DNA of 64,000 bases from Batrachochytrium dendrobatidis JAM81 (Eukaryota > Chytridiomycota > Chytridiomycetes > Rhizophydiales), in NCBI RefSeq assembly GCF_000203795.2, contig NW_006281099.1, positions 2,793,774 through 2,857,773 on the forward strand. The letters run 5' to 3'. A model generated the notes under the pieces. The model worked only from the letters and a program-made list of their open reading frames with translations. It ran no database searches and had not been told where the DNA came from. The position numbers and the translations under genes were made by a program. This document shows, one piece after another, positions 37,229-50,771 of this stretch. The first letter of the stretch is position 1. Every line of letters starts with the position of its first letter.

Positions 37229-40200
37229 CTATTCTGAGTTGAAATACCCTGCCTCTTCTGCCTCCACTCTGCTCATTTCCAATACATAAACAAGCTCCTC
37301 TTCCTCATCCATCAAGGTTCGCTGGGGAATCACAACTACATTTCCAGTAGATTGATGATGTCTGCCTCTATATTGTGGATGCAATGAGGGTGAATATGGA
37401 GCAATCCGAGGCGATCGACGAGCTAGCATGGAGGCTGAAGACCAATCATTATCTTCAAGTTTGTTTTGAGATGTTCGAGAGGCTCCACTAGATAATACAA
37501 TACGATGATTTCCAGGCAAATTCAAATCTAATTCGTCCAGATTCAAAATCATAGTATTGGGTCGAGATCCAGTAGTTTGTGGCGACAAGTACTCTGCAGC
37601 TTCTGCATCAATAGTATGGTCGTCGTCATCCCAGTCATCACACTCTTTTGAACCAGTAAAACGTTGTACATTGCTTAGAGTGGAGCTGTGGCAAGAGGAT
37701 GTAGCACTATCGGCGGATCTAGCGGAATGGGTAGGTTGAGGAAGCAGTGTCTGACATTCTGCACGACGAGCTTGATCTGCTTGAAGCTGTTCAGCAGAAA
37801 TCATAAGCGCATAACTTAGTAATTCATCGTCGGTCATACCGGACTGTATATGATTAATGCCATTTATTGCTTCGCGTTGCTGCATGAGAATAGCATGCTC
37901 CATTCGCTCAGCTTCGATTTCTTGTCGGATTTCATGAATATCATTTTGCATATCTACATGATCTGTTTGAGTATAGATACCTCTGTCATTCCTGCCAAAA
38001 ATAGCATCAGATGTTCTCCGGTTGATTTTGTTCTTAGATTTCCGTCCTGGCAGCGCACGTGGCTTGGACATGGTTTCAAAAGACCAGAATTTGACCGTTT
38101 CATGGAAAGATACAAGTAATGAATACTCATTTGTCCATATATTACACATTGCATCTCTATTAGCAATACCATTCCACTCTTCCCACGACTGACGTCCTAT
38201 TTTGAGTGCCAATCCGGTTATCAGCTTTCCTGACATGGCATCCAAAACTTTAACCTTGCCATCACTTGAACCAGATACGATCTTGTGTCCGTCTATTGAA
38301 AGTTTGCAGATCGGATTATTATGGAGAGACACGAGCGATTCCCAAGTCATAATAGTGACCAAATGATCAGCAAAAGTTTGCAAAGAAGGAACTTTCCAAA
38401 TATGCAATGATCCGTGTCTGTCACCAGCAACAAGTAACGAGTAGCTGCTACTACTTTCATCTGCACAAGTTGCATCCCATGCCAAAGAGGTGATTTCGGT
38501 AAACAGAGTGATGCTCTTGAATATGACGCATTGTTTCCCGGATGGGATATGCCAGATGGAAATACAAGCATTATTAGTTTCCGTCAACTGATCAGCTAGT
38601 GTTTCCTCAAAAGGTAGATTTGAATTCGCTGCATTTGCATGCGGAGAATTGAGCACGACAGCAATACTTTGACTGATAGTATTGTATTCTATAAACTTGA
38701 TAGGTTGGTCACCACATTTTATGATTCGCGACGCAGTCACAGCAACACCCGAGTCTTTAGGAACATCACTTTCAATGGGCCGTAATTTTTTGGGTCTATT
38801 GCAGTGTGAAAATAGCATGACATCTATGTTCCATGCGACGCATTGTCCAGCCTCAGTGCCAGCAATAATGTAATTTCTGTCATTTATATAAAGATGTGAT
38901 ATACCGGAACCATCTGCCTGAAACTGTTTCAAGCATGTTTCCGTAGGAGTATACCAGAGTCGCACCATTCCATCGGCAGATCCAGATACAAGAATGTCAG
39001 TGATGTGTGGTAGCCAATTAAGACACGTAACAGCGTCCATGTGTTTGGCAGCAAATTTCTGTCTTGTTGGTAGTCCCTTTCCTTTGAAATTAGTTATGAC
39101 CCCGACCGATCCGTCCAAATATCCAATTGCAATCCTAGCTCTATTTACACGAGTGATGTGTTGTAATAAAGTTAGACCAGTACACAATAACCATAGTCTT
39201 TAAATAAGCGTATACTTGCTTGTCAATTTTCATGCAGCCAATTGAGATCTGCAAATTATCTGGAGAGCAAAAAATAGACGACTTTTCCACTTTTCCTGTG
39301 AAAAGATTGTAAATGGATATCATTCCACGATCCAGTGATCCAAGATATGCTCGTCCCTCTGAATGATCGACATGCATTTGATCGATACGACCAATACGGG
39401 GCTCAGACTGTATACCCTGTCTGCTACGATGCCATTCTCTTATATAGTAAGGATATTAGGAAAAGTGAATTTAAACATGGGCAAATATGGTATTACTCTG
39501 TGCATCGCATACGATTATACTCTACCTGCCCAACGCTAATCTTTTAAGATATTCGCTTCTCCAGCTATCAACAGCTAGTCGTCTATTCATAAAAGTCAAT
39601 AATAATATAATTTGGCCATAACTTGCTTGACCAACAAAATGATAATGAATGAAATGCTAAACGGACCTCTGAGGAAATCCACCAAAGTAGTTTCCAAATG
39701 CAGCTTTCCAGCACAGATCATCGGAAACGACCGATTTCCATTGACGACAGACACCAGTGGCAATTTTCTAATTGATTCAAAAAACAATTAAATGTCAGTG
39801 AGTGTCAATAGATTGTAACTTTTTTCAATGCGCTTTGTTCTGGATATTTATTCTGGTAGTTAAAAGAATGCAATACTGCAACTGACAGTATTATTCAATT
39901 TACAGCCGTATTCGCGTAAATACAATACTAAATAAGGCGTCAGTATATAATAAACAGCCAGTTTAATGGACACTATTGTGCACTCTAAACTTTTTAAAAA
40001 ATGGCCTTTTGGCAATTGGTGTGAGCAAAAGTTGAGTTACTGAAATGCACAATCATTGTTCTCTTGAACTAGATTGAAAACGTATGAGATTTTAGGATAC
40101 AATACATTAAGGTTTGATTGAAAACAATCAAGTCCAATATGTGGTGATTGTATAGTGTATAGTTATGCCAAAGGAATCATCGCGGTTCAAACTATAGTTT

Positions 40201-40931
40201 GATTGCATTATATGGTGGCTGCTGTAGCTATTGAGCGATAATTGTATTAAAGTGGTCAATTTGTAATAGGAAAGCACAACACATATCCATCATTGTCTAT
40301 TCCAAACTAAAAGTGGCAGTCATTGCAAGATCCAAGAATGATCCATTTGCGTAAATACGGCTGCGAAAGCATAAATTAAGTACAGGGTTGACAGTCCACA
40401 ACTAACCATTTCATCAGCATCCAAATTCGACAAGATATGAACCAGAATCTCTTTTGGAAGCCGGCTGATAAAACATAGTCTAAAGTCTATTGGTTTTTCG
40501 GGTATGAGATGACTGTATATATGAAACCCTTTTGGTGGCTGTTGCTTTGGAAGACTGAGAGAAGACGGAATGGATGGCTTAAACTGCCTGCCTGTCAAAG
40601 TGGTTGCTGGACTTGCGGTGGGTTTAGTTGATATACTTGAAGGAGGTGATAGCCAGGCAGAAGAGATTGAATAGCCAGAGTGCAGAACAGTTGAAGAACT
40701 GTCTGTGACTGGAGTTGGGTTAGCGACTACTTTGCTAGTAACGGGACTAGAAGTCTGATTGTCTTTGACAGAGCAATCCGACAAAGCTGGCGATGAAAGT
40801 GGAGTGGACGCAGTGTTCATTGGACTTGATAAAAACTCAGTGTTGATGGTAAACGATGTGCAGAACAGACTGCTGATAAGCGAGTCCAATTCAAGTTTTT
40901 CAACGTTAGTTAAATCAAATAACTCGTGCAT
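37229..40931 (-). CDS. F-box/WD40/UIM protein, Ufo1-like SCF substrate receptor
   Basis: Five exons (40407-40931, 39667-39767, 39526-39582, 39184-39438, 37229-39140) give about 949 aa. A Ser/Thr-rich N-terminus leads to an F-box across the first intron (SRLPKEILVHILSNLD... VCRQWKSVVSDDLCWK), then WRSEYLKRLALGREWHRSR and a WD40 propeller (for example DILVSGSADGMVRLW, KIVSGSSDGKVKVLD). Near the C-terminus are two ubiquitin-interacting motifs, DDELLSYALMISAEQ and EEELVYVLEMSRVEA. F-box, WD40 and UIM together is the layout of yeast Ufo1, an SCF receptor that also binds ubiquitin. The fourth intron (43 nt by my model) is uncertain, and an alternative donor at 39215 does not keep frame. The first intron (639 nt) contains an inverted-repeat element. 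The promoter space before the gene is only 134 bp. Confidence 0.85.
39903..40363. mobile_element. Inverted-repeat element inside an intron of the F-box gene
   Basis: 461 bp within intron 1 (39768-40406). Left end CAGCCGTATTCGCGTAAAT after TA; right end the inverted ATTTGCGTAAATACGGCTG. It accounts for most of the unusual length of this intron. Its left interior matches the element at 36,589. Confidence 0.82.
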
Positions 40932-41065
40932 TCTATGCTATCAGCAATGTTGTGAATCAAATCATTTCATTCAAGATTCATAAGGATTGATGTCACTCAT
41001 TACAAGCATCCTGTCATTTGTTACGCAATCCATTCAATTAATTTGGAACTTGTCGATAACATCAA

Positions 41066-42778
41066 TCAGGTTTCGTTTGGGTCCGTGGCTTGAAGTCCTG
41101 CCTTTTGAATATCCTCAATCTGTAGACTTTGACTTAGATTTGATACCCATGAATACACTCGTTCATATACCTACATTATAGTGACAAGAGTATAGGTTAG
41201 GGACTGGCAAATCTTTATATGCCCAATATCAACAATTATCTAGATCGTCATCGGATTTTCAGAGTAATTACCATGAATGTTACTGCTTGACCAGGAGCAA
41301 CACGAAGAATTCGGGGTGTTAGTCCATTGTAGAATGCTAGATAACCCTCATTCTTGATAATCGATTTGGAAATATTAACAAATCGAGTCCAGCCACGATC
41401 AGTAGATGGATTTTTTTGAATTCGAGTTTTAATTGTATCTAGTGGTGCATTAAACAGCGGCCCGCATGCACCAGAAACTAACCCTATGACAAATGTCTGC
41501 CATGGCGGAAGCGTGTCTTTGACATCAGGCTGGAGAGTATACAGTCTAGTCTTGAGAAACTCGTAAACTGTAAAATTAGCAGCTTGATTTGTGCCTAAAT
41601 ATTGAATCGTGGGTTCAATAGTTAAAGCCTAGTTTTATAGATATAGCTCTTGATAAAGCATTCTATTTTCAAGTTCAACCAAGATCTACCTTGACGTAGG
41701 ACTGTCAGATTCACGCCTTTGTACAGCGACGCAATGCCCTCTTCTCGTACCATCACATACATACAATGAGCCGCATTTCGATATTTTGGAATGTCAGTGG
41801 GGTCTGTCATGGAATGATGCTGAGCTTGCAAGCGGATCTTGACAACGTCCATGGGAGTAACCACAAGAACCGACTCTGTTGCACCGGCTCCCAAACCAGC
41901 TATTGACATTAAAGATGATCAGAATCTGAATGTCGCGATAGTAAACCAAATATTCAAAGCATAGGCTAAAAGCTGATGAATCTCATTCTATTTACAAAAA
42001 CACTAACCAAGAAAGATGCTGGCTGAAGAGGCAGTACCGCCTTCACGTTTGGCTAGACTCTCTTTGTAGTATTCAAACGACGAGAATCGAATTGACATTT
42101 TGGGTACAATTCCAGCAGTGACAGCACCAAGTCCCTTGTACAGTGATAAAAATCCTTCACGCTGAACAATCTGCATGCCAACACCAATAAAGTTTTGTCC
42201 CTTTGGCTATTTCAAGTTAAATCCAAACCCAGTGGGTTGTCATCATATATAGAATTAGCACAAGACAAGATGGGCCAGAAAGCTGAAAGAATAATAGTAG
42301 TAACACTCTCAACTCGAATGATTCTGCATATAGATCAAGATCAATGGTAAACCATTGATTTCACGTGCATTAAATGTAAGGCTTGATAGTAGGTCGCGAC
42401 TAGTATGAATCCAGCTATTATGTTGTGTGGTATTCAAGAGATAACGCTCAACCAGAGATATCTGATGATAGATGGAACCAAGTGCCGATTGCATATGCAA
42501 GAGTTCAAAGAAAACGGAGAGTATACTCGTACCTTGACAGCAGCAGATGCTGCCACAGAAGCAGCTGCATTGCCAGGACCAATATGGGACAGTGCAGCCA
42601 TGCTGGCCCGTCGTTCCCCTCTAAGCTGAAGCCGTACCTTGATAGTATCAAGAGGATGGCAAGCAAGAGCCTCGCAACAGCCAGCAACACCACCTGAAAA
42701 CAAATGCATTGCCATATTCTTCTTTCGCTTTGGAGGCTGGCCGACAGAGGCATTTTTGGTAGAAGCAACGGTCGTCAT
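41066..42778 (-). CDS. SFC1: Mitochondrial succinate/fumarate carrier (Sfc1/Acr1)
   Basis: Five exons (42533-42778, 42008-42206, 41690-41899, 41272-41594, 41066-41170) give 360 aa. Three carrier repeats each keep the signature: HPLDTIKVRLQ, TPMDVVKIRLQ and APLDTIKTRIQ. Family-specific blocks are YKGLGAVTAGIVPKMSIRFS, TNQAANFTVYEFLKT and LRVAPGQAVTFM, very close to yeast Sfc1. It exchanges cytosolic succinate for mitochondrial fumarate in the inner membrane, which links the glyoxylate cycle to gluconeogenesis on C2 carbon. An insertion rich in Ala/Arg sits after the first signature, just before the first intron. The start ATG is the first in frame before KKNMAMHLFSGGVAG. Confidence 0.94.
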
Positions 42779-43056
42779 AGTGTTGGTGAAGTCCAAAATA
42801 AGTTAGAAAGAGTTGAGTAGCAACAAGTGCTCGACTAGAATAGGATCGAATGGGCCAAAACACAAGAAGATATTAGCTTTAAACGAGCTTTGAATCGTAA
42901 CGACGTGACTTGAGAATTGCCAGTTTTTCTGTAGAACCAACATTGCGAGATGATAATCTTGACAGTCAAAACAACAGAATGGATTATATCTTGACTGATT
43001 TTTATATTATTACAAATTACTAATTCCAAATTTTAAATGAAAGTTCATTGAATTTA

Positions 43057-43300
43057 CAGTTGTTTTGACACAAAACAGCACAAATCATCGAGTGATCAAC
43101 ATGGAAACAAACGCTGAAAACGCTGTAATTCTTGTTTCCATGTTGAACGAATGTGATTTTAGAATATAAAAGTTTGACAGTTTAATGCCAAGAATCTCAA
43201 TTCAAAATCATTGGTTGAATTTGTATGGCATTTTAAACGAACTGAAACGGCCGTAAAAAACACGAATTTCAAGTGATTTTATTTTACGTGAATATTGCTG
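43057..43300. mobile_element. Short inverted-repeat element upstream of TPR
   Basis: 244 bp. Left end CAGTTGTTTTGACACAAAACAG after TTTA; right end ATTTTACGTGAATATTGCTG. The left arm is decayed. The right end is 43 bp before the TPR start codon. Confidence 0.6.
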
Positions 43301-43343
43301 AAATATTCTAACCCTGACATTCAATCCCAGCCAAGGAATCGGC

Positions 43344-46300
43344 ATGGACTCTTCAGATCCACCACTTGAACAGGTAGAAGAACCGGACAATTCTATCTCA
43401 TTGGATAGCAGGAATAGTCTACAAGTTCTCATGTCAGACACACTTGACTCTCTTTCTGCATCTGCAGCCATGGAAGTTGATCCCTCCATCTCTGGCTTGT
43501 CTGCCACCGACGCATCTGAACGTGCAAGCTCGAGCGAACCAACTCCATCAGCTATACAACACTCTCATGAGTCAGAGGACACTCAGTCAGCATTCGAACA
43601 AGTTTCTGGACAAGACAGCGAGTTGAATGCTCAAAGCAAACAATCTTTGGCTTCAAATGACTCGTTAGAATCATCAACACTAGAATTAAAGTCTGCTGTC
43701 TTGACTGAAACTACCAAATCTAGCATATCCACTCATTCTCCAACTAGATCTTCATATCAGGCTCAAAGTCCAACTCATGAATCTGCTGCTTCTTTATTTG
43801 TTGCTCCAATGTTGGATTCTAGCACTGATTTTTCAAATACTGCTGCTCCTCTGCATTCATCCTCGCCAGTATCCCATGCAGAACTAGAACCACTTTCTCG
43901 CTTGCTATTGTTAGCTGGTCTGTCTGCAGAAGCATATCTTACACCCCTTTCTCAGTCATTGCAGGCAGTTCCATCGTTGTCTATTTTTCTTTGTAAGCTC
44001 GATGGTGTCTTGAATCCAAAATCTCTCGAATCTGCATCCACTCCAGCTCTTTTGGCTACAATCGAACGAATGAAGGCACAAAACATTATGCTCGAAACTG
44101 AAGCTGGTAAATTGGTTTTGTTTAAAGTGTAACTAGCCAAATGCTGATTCATTTTACCATGTTGATTTGTCGTATGCAGCTATATCTGGTCAAACCTACG
44201 TTTATAAATATGACTAATATAAACAATATATCATGCTGCGTCATACAGAACAGCGTGCACACGACTCTGAACGAGAGTCTCGTTTACTTGCATCACAGCT
44301 AGCCAAACTTCGAGAACAAGCTGAACAAAATCACTCATTCAGTGATTCCAATGGTTGGTTATTTTGGATTGTTTTGATTTTACTGGGGCCACTATTGAAA
44401 TTTGATATTTGAAGCAAAGTATGATTGTGTAAATCTAAAACAACTCTTTTTTCATTGATTCTGTAGCCACTCTTGTCGCATCTCTACGCCAAGAAATCAG
44501 GCAGAAAGAAGCCGAGATTGGATCTTGGCACGAAAAGGATCTTGCCAATCAGTCACTCATTCAATCTCTAGATTCTGAAAAACGGACATTTGCTAATTTA
44601 GTTGCCAAAAAACAAGCCGAAACTGTTCGCTTAACTGGTGTGTTTTGTTTATTCTTCAAAAGCTAGCAACGCTTACTATGCAATATCATTGGAAAAGATC
44701 ACATTTTGTAATTATAGTGATTGTATTCAGTATATCTGACGCTTTACTTGCCATTTCCATTAATGTAGAGGAGTTGGAAGAGGCTCATAATGCAGCATCC
44801 AATCTCCGTGGAGAATTGCATACATCGCTTTCAAAAGTCAATGAACTAAACAATGTTCGAATGGAGCTACAATCCAGCGTTTCTTCTCGCGAACAACAGG
44901 TCGAGCAACTGCAAAAAAGCAACGATTGGTTGAGTGAAGAGCTTAAACGTCGCTCTAACCAATTTTCAGAATATAGACGCGAAAAGGCAAGTCCTGTAAA
45001 TCTATTTTTGAATTTGTCTTGACTCATTGCGAGTATGTATCTTATCAACTCATACCAACTGTATTATTATATATAGACGGACCAACTTGGTTCACTACAA
45101 ACTAAATTGGAGATTTTAACACAAGAAAAAGTCTCTATTGAAGCTTCTCATGCGTCCTTGAAATCCTGGAACATTGATCTGGAACAAAAGCTTCATTTTT
45201 CGACAGAAAAGTGTAAAGAGGTGAGGCTAAATAAGATTTTGGCCAATGATACAAAATCATGTTATGTACAGATGAGCCTATAGCATTTTATTTACAATCT
45301 AATTATTATATAGACGGATAGTCGTTTGATTCTGTTAGAGAAACAGTTCAAGAGTGAAATGATTTCACAGAAACGCTTAACAGAGCTGTATCAAACCAAG
45401 AGTCAAGAGCTTGCAGACCAAATATCTGAATTGGAAAACCTTCTTCGCGAGACCGAGTCACGCATTGATCAACTTCAGCAGGAACATCATCAAATTCAAG
45501 ATAAATTGCGTGATGATCTTGAGCAGTCCAGCCAGAATGTAGAGCGACTACAGAAAGAGCTGGATTGCACTACGGAAAAACTTGAGACTTTGAGCACACA
45601 TCCTGCCGAGTCGTCCTATCAAGACCCAATGGGAGAATTGAGCTCTACTGCAATGGCACTCAGTAAAACACAAAAGTCTGGAAAAAGTATGACAGATATT
45701 ATTTCCGAGTATCATGATCTGAAAGCACAACTGGTTCGCTCTCAATTTGAAGAAGAACGACTCAACGAAATGGTGCAGCATATTATGGCCGAGCTTGAGG
45801 AGCGTGCTCCAATGCTACATCAGAACAAACTGGATTTGTTGCACGCAAATGAAGAGCTTGAACGTATTTCTGCCGAGCTATCCACTGCTTTACAACAACG
45901 CACTCAAGCATTAAGTGAGACGAGTATTGCTATCGCAGATAAAGAGGCATTACAACACGAAAATAGGCTGCTCCAACAAGGTTCGTTTTGATAATCAGTC
46001 AGTTTTACTGCAAGGTATATTGTTGATAGACTAATTATAATTTTGCACTTGCAGAGTCTCGCGATCTTGCAAGTCAGTTGCAGGCACTACTTCGACAGAG
46101 TGAGCTTAATAAGACTCGATTCAATGGAGTAGATTCGTCCTTGTACAACCGACTTTCTAGCACTACCCAAGACACCACTAGTGAATCCTATGCAGATATG
46201 GCAGCAGACGACATTATTTCGCAGCGACTGGTTGTATTTAAAAATATTGAAGAATTGCAGACACAAAATCAATCTCTTTTGAAGGCTGTGCGTAGCCTTA

Positions 46301-49300
46301 CTCTTAAATTGGAGGCGTATGATGCTGAGCGAGTAAAAGAGCGAGATGAGTGGCAAACCCATGAGCTGGAAGAAGCTGCTCGTGTTATCAAGGCTCTACA
46401 GGAACGACTAAACCATCAAACTAACAAGATGCAAAGCTTTTCCAACGAGCGTGACAGCTGGCGTGCTATTGCTGAACGCCGTGGAGCTAGTTCTCCAGCC
46501 CATACAAAAGAAATGGGTCAAGGAGATACAGCAAGTCCTTTCCGATCTGTGGAAAAGACTGACACGTTAGCTCTGACCAATGAGTACGAGCAATTGTATC
46601 GTGATATTCAATCTGAATTTTCTATTTTCCGCAAAGAATCGGGAATAGATATCAAACAGCTCAAGTCCCAAATTGAATCCGTTACAAATGAGCGAACTGA
46701 GCTGAATATTCAAGTTGCTACCTTGAAAAACCAAATTTTGTATTCTCAGGAGAGGGATGTATTTTTGAACAAAAAATTGCAGCACCAAGAAGAAGAAACA
46801 TCGCAGTTGCGTAAACGACTTCAATCTCTTATGGATATGTCGTCTCGTCACGATGCCAAAGCACAGGAACTTACAGACGGGCTCATGGATGCCAAAATGT
46901 CAGTTGAAACTTTGCAAAATGAGAATCAGCAGCTCAAGATTGAAAGAGAAGTCTGGAAATCAAGCGAGTCGCGAGCAATGCGTGATGTTCAAGATTTGAT
47001 TCGTGAGCGAAATGCTGCTAATGATCGACTCCGTGATCTTCAGCACCAGCTGGATGAACGCGAGCGTTTAGTGAGTGCTGAAAAGGCCAAACTCGAGGAT
47101 CGTCTCGAGTCTTTAACACGCGATATTCAACTTGTTCGCAAACAGTTGGGTGAAACATTGGACGATAATCGTACTCTAACTGCAAAGAGAGACTCTGAAC
47201 AAAAAGAATCGCACATTAAAATTGAACGGCTCACTTCCCAAATAGAAAAGTTACGTGGAGAGTTGATACTTACTGAGCATAAAGAGGAAACGCTGAACCT
47301 CAAATGCCAAGACTTGTCGTCGCGTCTTGCTGTTGCTGAAGAACGGGCTGCGCTCTACGAGGGTCGTTCCAAAAACAACTTTGGCTTGGGTGCCGATGCA
47401 ACTGATTTAGACAAAATCAGAGACCTTGATCTTAAGCTTACTCAAAGCAAGTCTCAGTTGGAGGCATTGAAGGCCGAGATGGCTATTGAAAAGGAGAGAT
47501 GCGCAGCTTTCCAAGACATTAGCCACGCCAATGAACAACGGTTAGCCGAGATGAATGGCACTTATGAGGTCTTTAAAACTGAGATGGAGCAGGATTTAGC
47601 AGCAAAACAAGCAACTGTGGAGAAACTTGAAACAGAAATCGCTGATTTGCAAACCAAACTGCATGCAGCAACAGATAAGCATACTCATCTTGAGCAAACT
47701 CTTGAAGAAACTCGTGCCGAATTTAATACTGAGCGCACTGAATTGGCAAATACCATTATTCAACTACGAGAAAGTCAGCAACAAGCTATTGCATCACAAG
47801 AGAAGATGCATGCAGATGTATCTGAGCATGTAGCCGCTGCTCATTCTGCACAAGAAAATTATGAACGCGAAGTCATTGCACACTCCAACACAATACAGTC
47901 TGTTTTAGCAGTCAAACAAACCAATAGAGAACTATATGAACGTGCTGCAGAAATGGAGACCAAATATAATGGAGTTGTATCCAAGCTTCAAAGCACTATG
48001 GCGTCTCATGAAGCCACCCGATCTAAATTAGAAGAGCAAATCAGTGAGTATATCAAGAGAATTGAGGATCTTGGTCAGCAAAACGATTTGCTTCATTCTC
48101 AATTTGAGCAGCTATCTCTCAACAAATCCCGAGCGTTGAGTGAATATACTGATGCTGCCACGGGTGACGGTGATGTATCAGCTGAGCATCAAAAACAGCT
48201 GGATGACCTGCGTGAGGTAATTCGGTTCCTTCGTCGCGAGAAATCTATTCTTGATACTCGTCTTGAAGTGGCTGTTCAAGAATCACAACGCCTTACTCTC
48301 CAAGTCGATCATGTTCAGCGATCGCTTGATGAAACCCGTGCACTTTTGGACGAGGAGACAAAATCAAAACAGTATGCCTTGGGCAACGAAGAAAAGCATC
48401 GTGAGCTTTTGGAGAAAATTGAGCAAGCCAATTTACTTCGTGAATCCAATGTGACGCTTCGTGATCAAAATGAACAGACATTGAAGCGATTGAAACGGAC
48501 CGAGGCTCGTTTGGAAGAAGTTGAAGCACAGTTGATGCCACTGCGTGAACGTTCCGGTGAACTTGAGGCAGAGATTGAGGCTCGTAAGATGGAAAACAAA
48601 CACTTGGCGGAAGACAATGAGAGATGGCAGAGTCGTACGCAACAGATTTTGCAAAAGTATGAGCGGATTGACCCCGTCGAACATAGCAAACTCAAGGAGG
48701 ATGTGGTTAATTTGACAGCTGCTCGCGATCAAGCTATTGGTGATCTTGCCGAGCTTCGCCTTTCTATAGATTCCAAATTGCAGCAGCATCAAGACCAAAT
48801 GACAATTTTGGAAACCACTCTTTCACAGATTCGCGCCGAACTTTCTCAGTGCCGTGATGAGCTAGCTCAGAAGGATGCAGTCATTGAGGAAGTCAAAGCC
48901 CGTGCTGCCAAGGATGCAGATGATGCCAACACCAAACTCAAGGATCTGGTTGCTCGATCAAATGGCATTGCTCAAAAATTGAAGGAAAGCAAAGATCGTG
49001 TTACTATAGAGTATAGACAAACACAGGCTAAACTACAAGAGACTGAGAAATCACTTGCTGAGGCTGTTAGTGGCATGTCTACTGCTCATACTGCAGAAAT
49101 GGAGCAGCAAACAAACCTGCAAAAGTCTCGAGAGTCTAAGTGGGAAATGCGGCAATTGGAGTTGCAAGCCGAACTGGATCGATACAAGAGCGAAATTGCA
49201 TTACTTCGTCAAAGCATTACGGCGACTTCCAATAACCCTACACCTGCTACACCACAAAAACCAAAACCTGCTTCTGCTACCATAGCAATGCCATCAGCTA

Positions 49301-50771
49301 CAGTCGTGTTAAATCCCCCATCTAAGCCACTACCAGCGACTCATTCAGACGGTTCGATTAGCAATACAACGCATGCACAGACCTTGCCAACAACTCTGGT
49401 GCATATACCATCTACAACACCCTTATCCAACGCAGCAACTGTAATGACGACTTCTGCTGGCATGGTAACCAATCCTGCTGCAACGTCTACTCCAACTCCA
49501 ATCAAGCGAGCTCGCGATGAAGTAGAAAATGTTTTTCTTGCTACACCATCAGTTGTTGAAGAAGAATCTATGGCTAAACGCGCCAAGATGACAGATCCCA
49601 TAATTCAAGTGCCGAATGCATCACCAGATTTTTCACAAACACCTTGTATTGAGCCATCAACAACTGGTGCTATAGTTACTGAATCACCGACTTCTACTTC
49701 AAAAATAGTTGCTCCTCAGTTGCAGTCACAGAAACAAGAAATTCCAGAGGTTGTAGTAGAACATCCTGCCACGACATCCATCACTTTGATCCCATCCACG
49801 TTGGATACTTTAGCAGTGCAAGCCACTGCTTTGCATGCTCCTAATCCACAAGATTCTACCAACGTGCAACCATCACAAATTCCGGTCAAAGTATCTCCTA
49901 CAATTGTTTCAGTGCAACAACCATCAGTTCATGAACCTATTTCTGTAGCACATTCAACTCCTGTTGCAGCTACCCACAACGATTCAACAACAGTGGCTTC
50001 AACTAGTATAGTCTCTTCCATTACCCCATCTTTGATCACTACCACGCATGTCGCGCCTGTTATGACTGCTGCAGCAGTATCCGCTCCAGTTGTTTCAACT
50101 AATCCTTCCGTGCCTAATATCACCCCAGTAGCTACTCCAAAACCTACAGAGGTGAAATCCGAGAAAGATCTACATGCTGAAACGCAGCGCATCAAACAGA
50201 TGCTACTTTTGAGTAAAAAGAAGAAAATGATGAAAGAACAGGAAACTGCATCGGGTACTCAGGGATCTATGGTTTCGTCACCTGCAACTGTTCCCACTAC
50301 ACCTAGTGCTGTTTCTGGAGCGTCAATGCCAACCAATGTATCTACACCAACAAGATCAATTTCTACTGGACTTGTAGAAGGTCAGGCTTCACCCATAGGT
50401 AAACCCACACCATCACTTCGAGGTAAGCGAATTACAAGAACACCTACCGACACACCTGCTCTCTTCGAGGTATGATTTACATGCTTACATTTTATTGATT
50501 TTAAACTGACTATTTAACCACGATTTGCTTGCCAATGGCCCGGGTGTTTTTAGCTCGTGTAGCACGTACATCAATCTCAGTAGAGACTCCACAGGAGACT
50601 CCGCCGCCACTTGCTGGTAGAGGTCGTACCCGAGGTCGTGGTACTGTTCGAGGACGTGGTCGTGGGCGTGGAACAGTTGCTGCAGGCTCGCCCCAATCTC
50701 TTGCTGGAACAGTAGCTCAACATCCGCCTGCTCAAGGCGGCTCCATGCCAAACAACACCCACTCCCAATAA
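43344..50771 (+). CDS. TPR: Nuclear-pore basket coiled-coil protein TPR/Mlp1
   Basis: Eight exons (43344-44106, 44249-44353, 44467-44637, 44769-44986, 45077-45220, 45314-45980, 46055-50422, 50554-50771) give 2217 aa. A Ser-rich start (about 190 residues) is followed by roughly 1700 residues of nearly continuous coiled coil. The TPR/MLP hallmark AADDIISQRLVVFKNIEELQ with QNQSLLKAVRSL starts exon 7. The end is a Thr/Pro/Ser-rich region, a KKKKMMKEQE basic helix and an RGG tail (GRTRGRGTVRGRGRGRG). TPR/Mlp proteins form the nuclear basket and tether mRNA-export and checkpoint factors. Intron 4 has a GC donor. If the last intron is retained the protein ends at 50475 without the RGG tail. The gene converges on RPN9. 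Confidence 0.93.
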
